Part shown: in pieces, positions 34,933 through 42,415 of the stretch | Layout: each line of letters starts with the position of its first letter | Numbering within the stretch: the first letter of the stretch is position 1 | Origin: SZUA-547 sp963669315 | GTDB taxonomy: Bacteria; Pseudomonadota; Alphaproteobacteria; Rhodobacterales; Rhodobacteraceae | Length of the DNA: 64,000 nucleotides | Reading direction: 5' to 3' | NCBI GenBank assembly: GCA_963669315.1 | Contig: OY770021.1 | Location: 2,852,001-2,916,000 of the forward strand | Position numbers and translations under genes: made by a program | The notes under the pieces: model-generated | The model's database searches: none | What the model saw: the letters and a program-made list of their open reading frames with translations, nothing else | What the model was told of the DNA's origin: nothing

Positions 34933-35993
34933 GGTTGGCCTCCCAATCCAAGCAATCGCCGATTTGCGGCCTGATCCGCATCGCCGCCGGCGAAATCGTC
35001 AAAGGCTTTTTCCGTGACGCGGATGATGTGGTCTTTGACGAATTGAGCGCCTTCGCGTGCGCCGTCTTCCGGATGTTTCAGGCAGCACTCCCACTCGACA
35101 ACCGCCCATCCGTCGAAGTCATTGGCGGCCAGTTTTGAGAAAACCGCTGCGAAATCGACCTGGCCGTCGCCAACCGAGCGGAATCGTCCGGCGCGGTCAG
35201 TCCAGGTTTGATAGCCTGAGTAAACGCCTTGACGACCGGTCGGATTGAATTCGGCGTCCTTGACGTGGACCATCTTTATGCGATCGCGATAGATGTCGAT
35301 GTTGTCCAGATAATCGAGGCACTGCAGAACGTAGTGCGACGGGTCATAGAGCATGTTGGCGCGTGGGTGCTGATCGACGCGATCCAGAAACATCTCGAAC
35401 GTGACGCCATCGTGGAGGTCCTCACCTGGGTGGATTTCATAGCAGACATCGACGCCCATATTGTCCGCATGGTCGAGAATAGGGCGCCACCGGCTCGCCA
35501 GTTCATCGAAGGCCGTTTCAATCAATCCGGCTGGTCGCTGTGGCCACGGATAGAGAAAGGGCCAGGCGAGCGCGCCGGAGAACGTGGCGTGCGCCGAGAT
35601 TCCCAGATTGTAGCTGGCGGTGATGGCGAGCTTGACCTGATCGACCGCCCATGCCCTCCGCGCATCGGGGTTTCCGCGCACTTCCGGCGCAGCGAAACCA
35701 TCAAAAGCTTCATCATAAGCGGGGTGCACGGCGACAAGCTGACCTTGCAGATGGGTCGACAGCTCGGTGACTTCGACGCCGTTTTCGCGAGCCACCCCAA
35801 GGAACTCATCGCAATAGGAACGCGAACTGGCCGCCTTTTTCAGATCGATCATGCGATCGTCCCAACTGGGAACTTGCACGCCGGCGTAACCACAGTCGGC
35901 CGCCCACTTGGTGATGTTGCTCCAGTTGTCGAAAGGGGCCTGGTCATTGGCGAACTGGGCCAGAAACAAGCCAGGGCCTTTGAGCGTTTTCAT
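34929..35993 (-). CDS. Sugar phosphate isomerase/epimerase (xylose isomerase-like TIM barrel)
   Basis: A 354-residue cytoplasmic enzyme of the AP-endonuclease-2/xylose-isomerase-like barrel superfamily. Likely metal ligands are the Glu in VCYEIHPGEDL, Asp and His in LYDPSHYVLQ, His in MVHVKDAEF and the Glu in VVEWECCL. It would isomerise or epimerise an intermediate from the imported sugar. GGAGG precedes ATG 35993, and it is translationally coupled to the downstream dehydrogenase. A 13-bp hairpin (36013-36042) separates it from the binding-protein gene upstream, which probably makes this gene less expressed than the receptor. Confidence 0.9.
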   Translation of the reverse strand: MKTLKGPGLFLAQFANDQAPFDNWSNITKWAADCGYAGVQVPSWDDRMIDLKKAASSRSYCDEFLGVARENGVEVTELSTHLQGQLVAVHPAYDEAFDGFAAPEVRGNPDARRAWAVDQVKLAITASYNLGISAHATFSGALAWPFLYPWPQRPAGLIETAFDELASRWRPILDHADNMGVDVCYEIHPGEDLHDGVTFEMFLDRVDQHPRANMLYDPSHYVLQCLDYLDNIDIYRDRIKMVHVKDAEFNPTGRQGVYSGYQTWTDRAGRFRSVGDGQVDFAAVFSKLAANDFDGWAVVEWECCLKHPEDGAREGAQFVKDHIIRVTEKAFDDFAGGDADQAANRRLLGLGGQP

Positions 35994-36012
35994 GTCAAAT
36001 CCTCCGCTTTGG

Positions 36013-36042
36013 CGAAGGGGCGGGCGTAGGCCCGCCCCTTCG
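36013..36042 (-). terminator. Intercistronic 13-bp hairpin after the sugar-binding-protein gene
   Basis: CGAAGGGGCGGGC (36013-36025) and GCCCGCCCCTTCG (36030-36042) form a perfect 13-bp stem with loop GTAG. In the direction of transcription it is not followed by a T-run. It therefore resembles the mRNA-stabilising, attenuating hairpins found after periplasmic binding-protein genes more than a full terminator. Confidence 0.7.
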
Positions 36043-36063
36043 TTGTTGCTTCGTTCGTAGTTC

Positions 36064-37020
36064 CTAGAAAGGGGAGTCCGGGAAGTAGAACGAAGCGGCG
36101 TTCTCTGGCGTGATGAGCGTCGCGCCGAGGATATAGCGCCCGGCCACTGGGCCGTTCGATTTGAAAGCGGCGACCGTCACATCCATCGCCGTGGCGATCA
36201 TCGACGGGGGATACAGAACATCGACCGGGACAAGCTCGTTGCCATCCATGATGCCCTTGATCGTTTCCTTCATACCGGCGCCGCCGACGACGAACATACC
36301 GTCGCCATCACGGCCGGCCTGTTGCAGAGCGGCGACCACGCCGATGGCGATGTCGTCATCCTGCGCCCAGACGGCGTCGATATCGGGGAAACGGCTCAGG
36401 AAATCCTGCATCACCTCGAACCCGTCGTCGCGGTTCCAGTTGGCGTGCTTGTGATCCAGAACGTTGATGCCGGAACCTTCGATTTCAGCCATGAAAGCGT
36501 CAAAGCGCTCATTGTCGATCAGGGTCGGGATGCCGCGCAGAACCACGATGTTATCGCCCGATTTCAGACGGCCTTTCATGTAAACCGCCGACACGCGGCC
36601 AAGCTCGGGGTTGTTTCCCGCGACGTAGATATCCTCAATGCCCGGCTGGCTGAGCCCGCGGTCCACAACGGTGATCAGCGCCCCGGATTTCTTGACGTTT
36701 ATGACCGGGTCGGTCAGCGGCTCGGACTCGAAGGGCAGAACGACAAGGGCGTCCACCTGGTGCACCGACACGAGATCTTCAAGCGCGCTGGCCTGCGCGC
36801 CGGGGTCCGGCGAATTCACCAGGATCATGTCGATATCGGGGTGGAGCGCTTCCAGCCGTTTCTCGGCCTGTTCCGCGTGCCAGTTCATGCCGGCCGCCCA
36901 GGCGTGGGTCGGAGTGGGATAGCTAACGCCGATCTTGATGGTCTCGGCGTTCGCCATTGAGGCGGTGAGAGCCAACGCGCCGGTCATCGTGATGGCGCCG
37001 AGTGTTTGTAAGGGATTCAT
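36064..37020 (-). CDS. Sugar ABC transporter periplasmic substrate-binding protein (RbsB-like)
   Basis: A 318-residue exported receptor. The Sec signal peptide covers about residues 1-26 (TMTGALALTASMANA), with cleavage after ANA. The mature part begins ETIKIGVSYPTPTHAWAAGM, the usual type I periplasmic-binding-protein opening. It continues through QVDALVVLPFESEPLTD, VDRGLSQPGIEDIYVAGNN and FPDIDAVWAQDDDIAIGVVA. It would capture a monosaccharide or polyol for the adjacent permease and ATPase. ATG 37020 has AAGGAGGAAACA directly upstream. Unlike the other operon joins there are 98 bases between it and the permease gene, and a hairpin downstream, so its expression may be set separately. Confidence 0.92.
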   Translation of the reverse strand: MNPLQTLGAITMTGALALTASMANAETIKIGVSYPTPTHAWAAGMNWHAEQAEKRLEALHPDIDMILVNSPDPGAQASALEDLVSVHQVDALVVLPFESEPLTDPVINVKKSGALITVVDRGLSQPGIEDIYVAGNNPELGRVSAVYMKGRLKSGDNIVVLRGIPTLIDNERFDAFMAEIEGSGINVLDHKHANWNRDDGFEVMQDFLSRFPDIDAVWAQDDDIAIGVVAALQQAGRDGDGMFVVGGAGMKETIKGIMDGNELVPVDVLYPPSMIATAMDVTVAAFKSNGPVAGRYILGATLITPENAASFYFPDSPF

Positions 37021-37118
37021 TGTTTCCTCCTTCTAGGAATTGGGCGCACTTCTCCTGTCCGGTGACGCCCGGTTCAATTTTTTCAGTCAGACAGAGTGTT
37101 GGTAACGCTTTAAAAACT

Positions 37119-38138
37119 TTACGTTTTCTTGGCGCTTCGTTTGGTCCAGGCTCCGCGTTGCAGCCATACTGCGATGATGATGATCAGACCTTGCATGGTG
37201 CCATTGAGATAGTTCGAAACCAGATCGGTGAAGTTCAGGATATTTCCGATCGTCGTAAGGATCAGAGCGCCCAGGATCGTCCCGCCGACCCGCCCATATC
37301 CGCCCTTGAGTACGGTGCCGCCGATGATAACCGCGGCGATGGCCTCAAGCTCCCACAACACGCCGGTTGAGGAGGACGCCGAACCAAGCCGGGGTACATA
37401 AATGATGGTGGCGAGCGAGACGCAAAGCCCCTGTATCACGTAGGTCCAGGTCTTGATCCGGTCGACTTTGATTGCGGAGTACTTGGCCACGGCCTCGTTC
37501 GAACCGATCGCCGTGCAGTAGCGACCAAACGCCGTGCGGTTCAGAAGCAGCCAACCCAAAATCGAGACGATGATGAACGCCCAGACCGGGATCGGCAGGC
37601 CGAAAAAGCTGTCGTAGTAGATTGGGCGATAAGTTCCCCGCAGATCGAAATTCAGCGACAGCGTTCCGCCGTCGGCGAAATATGTGACCAGCGAGCGGTA
37701 AATTCCCATCGTTCCGAGCGTGACGATGAAAGCCTCGATCTTGCCCTTGGTCGTCAGCACGCCGTTGATCCATCCGGCGCCCAGACCAAGAAGGACCGAG
37801 CATCCGCAACCGAGCAGAACCGTGGCGACGCCCGTTCCCATCGTTTCGACCGCGCTGTTCATGATGATGATCATCACTCCGGCGATCGCCGCGGCCATGG
37901 AGCCGACCGATAGGTCAATTCCACCCGCCGTGATGACGAAGGTCGCGCCGATGGCGATAATTCCAATAAAGGCCGATCGGGTCAGCAGGTTGGTCAGGTT
38001 GCCTTCGCTCATGAATGCCGGGTTCAGCATGAAGCCGATGATGCAGAGCAGGATGAGGGCGATGGCGGGTCCCACGGTCTTGATATCGACGCTCATCGTT
38101 TCTCTCTTTGTTGCGAAGTTTGTCGACAGCGCGGTCAT
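37119..38138 (-). CDS. Sugar ABC transporter permease (RbsC-like)
   Basis: A 339-residue polytopic inner-membrane protein with about 9-10 helices. The RbsC/XylH-family hallmarks are present: ITAGGIDLSVGSMAAAIAG, then AGWINGVLTTKGKIEAFIVTLGTMGIYR, and IGGTVLKGGYGRVGGTILGA. ATG 38138 overlaps the ATPase stop (ATGA) and has GGGAGG 8 bases upstream. The internal ATG at 38096 also has a purine-rich site, so two starts are possible. It forms the membrane channel of the transporter with the ATPase and the binding protein. Confidence 0.92.
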   Translation of the reverse strand: MTALSTNFATKRETMSVDIKTVGPAIALILLCIIGFMLNPAFMSEGNLTNLLTRSAFIGIIAIGATFVITAGGIDLSVGSMAAAIAGVMIIIMNSAVETMGTGVATVLLGCGCSVLLGLGAGWINGVLTTKGKIEAFIVTLGTMGIYRSLVTYFADGGTLSLNFDLRGTYRPIYYDSFFGLPIPVWAFIIVSILGWLLLNRTAFGRYCTAIGSNEAVAKYSAIKVDRIKTWTYVIQGLCVSLATIIYVPRLGSASSSTGVLWELEAIAAVIIGGTVLKGGYGRVGGTILGALILTTIGNILNFTDLVSNYLNGTMQGLIIIIAVWLQRGAWTKRSAKKT

Positions 38139-39658
38139 TGTATAGCCTCCCGCTTCAATCCTGCGGCATAGCGCACGATTTCATTCTCGTTGATGTCGTC
38201 GCCAGTCAAAACGCCCATCACCTGACCTTCTCGCATGACGACAACACGGTGGCTGACGCCGATGATCTCAGGCATTTCCGATGAGATAACCACAACCGAT
38301 ACGCCTTCGGCGGCCAGGGCGGCGATGAAGTGATAGACCTGCTGCTTTGTGCCTACGTCAATTCCGCGGGTGGGTTCGTCGATGATGACTATTCGCGGAT
38401 CGCTCTCCATGATCTTGGCGAGCAACAGTTTTTGTTGATTGCCTCCCGACATGTCGCCAGCGAGAATCTTGGGGTCGCGCGTGCGAATATCGAAGCGGCG
38501 GATTGCGCGTTTCAACGCTTCTTCTTCGGCAGCGAAATCAAGACAGAAATTGCGTACGAATTTCGGTAGCGAAAACAGTGTCAGGTTCGGGCGCATCCGC
38601 TGGCCCAGCAGCAGGCCGTTTTCCTTGCGATCCTTGGTGAGATAGGCGACGCCCGCGTCCCTTGCGGCGGCCACGCTGGAGAACCGCACCTCTTCGCCAT
38701 CGACACGCACGGCGCCGCTTTCGATCGGGGACAATCCGCAGATCGCCTCGAACACTGCTGTCCTGCCTGAGCCAATGAGGCCCGAGAAGCCCAGAATTTC
38801 TCCTCGCCGCAGATAGAACGACACATCGCGTACGTTAGTCGCGTTTAGATTCTGGACCTCCAGCACGCGCTCGGCGTCCACGTCCGCCTCATGCAGCGGC
38901 GGGTAGAGGTCGGATAACTCGCGCCCAACCATCATTTGCGCCATCGCGTCTGGGGTTAGCGTTTCCGCCTGTTCGGTTCCGATCCACTGACCGTCCCGGA
39001 GCACCGTGATGCGGTCCGCAATCTCTTTCACTTCCGAAAGTTTGTGCGACACGAACACGATCGCGACGCCTTTTTCCTTCAGGCGCTCGACCTGACGAAA
39101 GAACAACTCCGTCTCCATCACGGTCAGCACTGCAGTGGGCTCATCCATGATCAGGACGCGCGCATCCCGGCTGATCGCCTTCACGATCTCGACCATTTGC
39201 TTTTCCGCGATGGAAAGGCTCGAGATCCGGGCCGTCGGAGATATATCCAGCCCGATATCCTCAAGATGCTTCTTAACAATCTCGCGCATCGCCTGGCGTT
39301 GAAGCACGCCGGAGTTCGTCAACTCTCTTCCCAGGAAGATATTCTCTTCGACCGTCATCTGCTCGGCCAAATTCAGTTCCTGGTGAATGAGAACGATGCC
39401 CAGTTTTTCGGCGTCGCCATTCGGCGGAAGCTCGATCTCTTCTCCATCCAAAAGAATGCGGCCTGACGTCGGATTGTGAAAACCCGACAGGATTTTCATG
39501 AGAGTGGATTTTCCCGCGCCATTCTCTCCGATCAGCGCGTGGACCTCTCCGGGGCGGATATCCAGGTTCACACTGAACAGCACCGGCACCGCCCCGAAAG
39601 ACTTGCTGATGTGATCCGCCTTGAGCACTGAGTGCTCATGTGTGCGCCCATTCGGCAT
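38135..39658 (-). CDS. Sugar ABC transporter ATP-binding protein (RbsA-like, two ABC domains)
   Basis: A 507-residue cytoplasmic ATPase with tandem nucleotide-binding domains. Domain 1 has GENGAGKST (Walker A), LSIAEKQMVEI (signature) and VLIMDEPTA (Walker B). Domain 2 has a degenerate Walker A (GLIGSGRTA), DMSGGNQQKLLLAK and IVIIDEPTRGIDVG. The degenerate second Walker A is normal for RbsA/MglA-type proteins. ATG 39658 is chosen because GGGAGG lies 6 bases upstream; GTG 39688 would add 10 residues without support. It is the first gene of the - strand operon, and three LacI-type operators lie 56-113 bases upstream. Confidence 0.93.
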   Translation of the reverse strand: MPNGRTHEHSVLKADHISKSFGAVPVLFSVNLDIRPGEVHALIGENGAGKSTLMKILSGFHNPTSGRILLDGEEIELPPNGDAEKLGIVLIHQELNLAEQMTVEENIFLGRELTNSGVLQRQAMREIVKKHLEDIGLDISPTARISSLSIAEKQMVEIVKAISRDARVLIMDEPTAVLTVMETELFFRQVERLKEKGVAIVFVSHKLSEVKEIADRITVLRDGQWIGTEQAETLTPDAMAQMMVGRELSDLYPPLHEADVDAERVLEVQNLNATNVRDVSFYLRRGEILGFSGLIGSGRTAVFEAICGLSPIESGAVRVDGEEVRFSSVAAARDAGVAYLTKDRKENGLLLGQRMRPNLTLFSLPKFVRNFCLDFAAEEEALKRAIRRFDIRTRDPKILAGDMSGGNQQKLLLAKIMESDPRIVIIDEPTRGIDVGTKQQVYHFIAALAAEGVSVVVISSEMPEIIGVSHRVVVMREGQVMGVLTGDDINENEIVRYAAGLKREAIQ

Positions 39659-39713
39659 CTTTGACCTCCCAACACGCTCGTTCACCACTGGTGCGACGCG
39701 TCATTGAGTGCTG

Positions 39714-39771
39714 TGTAAACCTTTTCATTCAGCGTGTAAACCTTTACATTATGCACTGAAAACCTTTTCAG
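39714..39771. promoter_or_regulatory. Three tandem LacI-type operators between the ABC operon and its regulator
   Basis: TGTAAACCTTTTCA (39714-39727), TGTAAACCTTTACA (39735-39748) and TGAAAACCTTTTCA (39757-39770, flanked by C/G to a 16-bp palindrome). Each has palindromic arms around a central CC; the first is imperfect. Centres are 21 and 22 bp apart, two helical turns, so all would face the same side of the DNA. They lie in the 205-base divergent region between the ATPase and LacI-family genes. Confidence 0.85.
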
Positions 39772-39863
39772 ACACAGGAATAGCGGGTATACGGCTAGCT
39801 AAGTGACTGGAAATACGCATCGAAAACCGGAGCGCGATTGTCGTTCCATAGTGGTTTAAGGCA

Positions 39864-40961
39864 TTGAGAAACCCTGCTGATAAACCGGCGACGATCGAGG
39901 ATGTCGCGAAACTCGCAGGAGTTTCGATCGCCACCGTCAGCCGTGCGATTCGCATGCCCGAGAAGGTGGCGGAGAGCACCCGGAAGAAAGTCACCGCCGC
40001 AATCGCGCGGACCGGCTATACCGCCAACGCCATGGCGCAAAACCTTCGGATGCAGCGATCCAAGATGGTCATGGTTCTGGCGCCGTCAATCGCCGATCCG
40101 AACTTTCCTGGCATCCTGATTGGGCTGGAAAAGATCGCCAATGAGCGCGGCTACGGCGTCTTGATCGGCAACACAGAGGGCACCGTTTCGCTGGAGGAAA
40201 ACTATCTGAGATTCCTGTCGGCCGGTATGGTCGACGGGTTGGTCTTGCTCACCGGTCATCTGCCGGTTGCCGGATGGCCGGAAGCTCCCGCTTCGTCATT
40301 TCCACCCATGGTCGCGGCGGCGTGTCCCGTAAGCCACGCGGATATACCCTATGTCGGGGTGGACGATATCGCGGCGGCGAAGATGGCGACCGAGTACCTG
40401 ATATCGCTGGGGCACAGAAATATCGTTTATGTCGCCGCAGACAGCAGCGACGCGGTGTCCGACCTCCGCCATGAAGGATACCTGCTGGGCCTGTCCGAAG
40501 CCGCAAATCCTATCGAAAACTGGCGGGTCGATGGCGATGGATCGGGCGAAGGAGGGCGGGCCGCGGTCGAGCGCCTGTTCATCAAGGATACGCTTCCGAC
40601 CGCTTTTTTTTGTTACAATGACGATACGGCGATTGGCGTGATCAGCGCTTTACGGATGAGAGGGTACCGCGTCCCAGAGGATTTTTCCGTCATCGGGTTT
40701 GACGACATTCCGTTTGCGAACAACATCACCCCGGCTCTTACGACCATACGGCAGCCGAGAAGCCAGATCGGCGAACTGGCCATGGAGTTTTTGCTCGACA
40801 CTCTCGCCGATCAGACGGGTTCGATGGCTACCACGCTTCTGCGAGGAGATTTGGTCGTGCGGGAAAGCTGTGGACCGGCTCGTCTATCGGCGCCAGCGAC
40901 AGACCTGTCAGGAGAAGGCGGTTTAAACCGGGGAGGGGGCTCAACCAGCTTCCGCCAATAG
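39864..40961 (+). CDS. LacI/GalR-family transcriptional repressor
   Basis: A 365-residue repressor. The N-terminal helix-turn-helix and hinge helix lie in about residues 8-60 (ATIEDVAKLAGVSIATVSRA), followed by a type I periplasmic-binding-protein-like effector domain (SVIGFDDIPFANNITPALTT). It starts at TTG 39864 (MRNPADKPATIEDVAK), with only a weak AAGG close by; no better start exists in frame. Divergent placement and the three phased palindromes make it the specific repressor of the sugar ABC operon, presumably released by the imported sugar. The Ser/Gly-rich last 20 residues look disordered. Confidence 0.9.
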   Translation: MRNPADKPATIEDVAKLAGVSIATVSRAIRMPEKVAESTRKKVTAAIARTGYTANAMAQNLRMQRSKMVMVLAPSIADPNFPGILIGLEKIANERGYGVLIGNTEGTVSLEENYLRFLSAGMVDGLVLLTGHLPVAGWPEAPASSFPPMVAAACPVSHADIPYVGVDDIAAAKMATEYLISLGHRNIVYVAADSSDAVSDLRHEGYLLGLSEAANPIENWRVDGDGSGEGGRAAVERLFIKDTLPTAFFCYNDDTAIGVISALRMRGYRVPEDFSVIGFDDIPFANNITPALTTIRQPRSQIGELAMEFLLDTLADQTGSMATTLLRGDLVVRESCGPARLSAPATDLSGEGGLNRGGGSTSFRQ

Positions 40962-41261
40962 GTTGAGGGGGGTGTTGGCACATGGATATGCCCGTCTAAG
41001 CCTTTCTGGGTTCACCGTGCTTTCAAACGCTCCGAGCTTCTACCGCCATTTTTTTGGGAGGGGGCTTCGTCGATCCCGAAATCACGACGTGAGTAGTATT
41101 GGATCTCGCCGTTGAAGACCGGAGCCGATAAGCAATCGCACCACTCCTGCAAACACTTGCAAACTTAATACGCGCCCGCAGGGCTCCACCGCGTCCATCC
41201 GAGGTAGACAGAAAAGCGGCGCTCAACCGAGCGCCGCGCGTCTTGGGGGCATGGAGTGTCC
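40962..41261. other. Intergenic region after the LacI-family gene
   Basis: I see no gene here. The region separates two converging transcripts. Its right end holds the terminator of the - strand gene (41212-41237); the rest shows no clear promoter or repeat. Confidence 0.6.
41212..41237 (-). terminator. Rho-independent terminator of the single-module Cys-rich protein gene
   Basis: GCGGCGCTC (41216-41224) and GAGCGCCGC (41229-41237) form a 9-bp stem with a 4-base loop. On the - strand the stem is followed by TTTTCT (41215 downwards), 24 bases after the stop codon at 41262. Confidence 0.8.
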
Positions 41262-42149
41262 TCAGCTTCCCCAACCTGGGGGGTATCCGCCGCCGCCCAT
41301 CGGAGGCTCGACCGGGGCGGGCCACCCGCCGGCGTCCGGATAGGGCTGCGGATACTGCTCCGGATAGGGCTGCGGGTAAGGCTGCGGCTGCGGATAGGTC
41401 TGGTAGCCGCCGCCATTCATCGAGGTCATCTCCTGCGCGAACCAATCGGGATTATCGAGCTGGATCGGCGTCAGCGTGCTGGTGAACGGCCCCAGCGCGC
41501 CCTGAACGTTGATCGTGATCGAACCGCTCGAGGTCAGGCTGGCGGTCCAGGGGCCAAGCAGCGCCAGATCGTTGCCGGACAGTTGACCTGGGGCGGTCTG
41601 AACGATGTCCTTGACGACGACGTCATGGGCGTCGACCGGGAAGACGAACAGGTGCTTGTACGCCGCCATCGCATAGAGGCGCCCCGCCTCCAGCTTGTAG
41701 GGAATGCCGTTCGCCTGAAGCTTGTAGAGGCCGTCCATCGCGGTCGGCTGGGTCGGCGCCACGGTTGAGACATGCGGCAGCGCGCCTTTCTTAGCCGTCG
41801 GCATCGGCATGGTCGCGGGGGGGCCAGGAAGAACCGGAGGCGGCATGATGACCACCGGATCCGGCTTCGGCCGGGCGATCGGGCGGGGTTCGAAGATGTT
41901 CTCGATCGCGTCAGGGATCAGTTTGTTGTCGCGGGTGCAGATGCCGCCAATCGGGCTGGTCCGGTGCAGGCCCTTGTCGCAGCCGCGCAGCTGCTCCCAT
42001 TTTTTACAGACGCGCTGGTTCAGGCCGCCGCATTTGCTGCTCGCCGCAGCGTCGGTCGTGGTCGACAGGGTGGCGATCGAGGCAGCGCCGAGCACGGTGG
42101 CGGCGTAGGCGACGGTGAGGGCGGCCTTAGAGAAGGTGAGCGTGGTCAT
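41262..42149 (-). CDS. Secreted protein with one 4-Cys CGGLNQR module and Pro-rich tail
   Basis: A 295-residue exported protein of unknown function. The N-terminal ~36 residues are a signal peptide. The module begins at Cys40: cysteines at 40, 48, 57 and 71 within CGGLNQRVCKKWEQLRGC and GLHRTSPIGGICTRDNKLIP. A Pro-rich linker (about 90-125) leads to a mixed domain (about 130-245; YKLQANGIPYKLEAGRLYAM, LFVFPVDAHDVVVKDIV). The C-terminus is Pro/Gln/Tyr-rich (YPQPQPYPQPYPEQYPQPYP). ATG 42149 has GAAAGGAAA upstream. The next gene upstream encodes a paralogue with three copies of the module. The cysteines suggest two disulfides outside the cytoplasm; function is unknown. Confidence 0.75.
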   Translation of the reverse strand: MTTLTFSKAALTVAYAATVLGAASIATLSTTTDAAASSKCGGLNQRVCKKWEQLRGCDKGLHRTSPIGGICTRDNKLIPDAIENIFEPRPIARPKPDPVVIMPPPVLPGPPATMPMPTAKKGALPHVSTVAPTQPTAMDGLYKLQANGIPYKLEAGRLYAMAAYKHLFVFPVDAHDVVVKDIVQTAPGQLSGNDLALLGPWTASLTSSGSITINVQGALGPFTSTLTPIQLDNPDWFAQEMTSMNGGGYQTYPQPQPYPQPYPEQYPQPYPDAGGWPAPVEPPMGGGGYPPGWGS

Positions 42150-42330
42150 GGCTATTTCCTTTCGTTGAGCGCCGCGACCGGTTTCATGGTCTTGGCCTTG
42201 TCTTTCAGGTTCCTGGCGCCCCTTCCGGCCGCCTTGATAAACAGGTAAGGGGGCCAACCTTTGGGGCGTATCGGGTAAATCCCCCATATGACCGGGCGTG
42301 TGGCTGGAGGCGTAGTCCGCGCAGGTTCAA

Positions 42331-42358
42331 GCCCCCGCGAACAGATGTTCGCGGGGGC
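42331..42358 (-). terminator. 12-bp hairpin after the three-module Cys-rich protein gene
   Basis: GCCCCCGCGAAC (42331-42342) and GTTCGCGGGGGC (42347-42358) pair perfectly with loop AGAT, 57 bases beyond the stop at 42416. The following bases on the - strand (TTGAACC) are not a T-run, so termination may be partial. Confidence 0.6.
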
Positions 42359-42415
42359 CTCGGTCGCCGCTGTGAGGGTGTGGGTGTGGCCCTGCGGCGA
42401 CCGGTCGGGCTGAGA

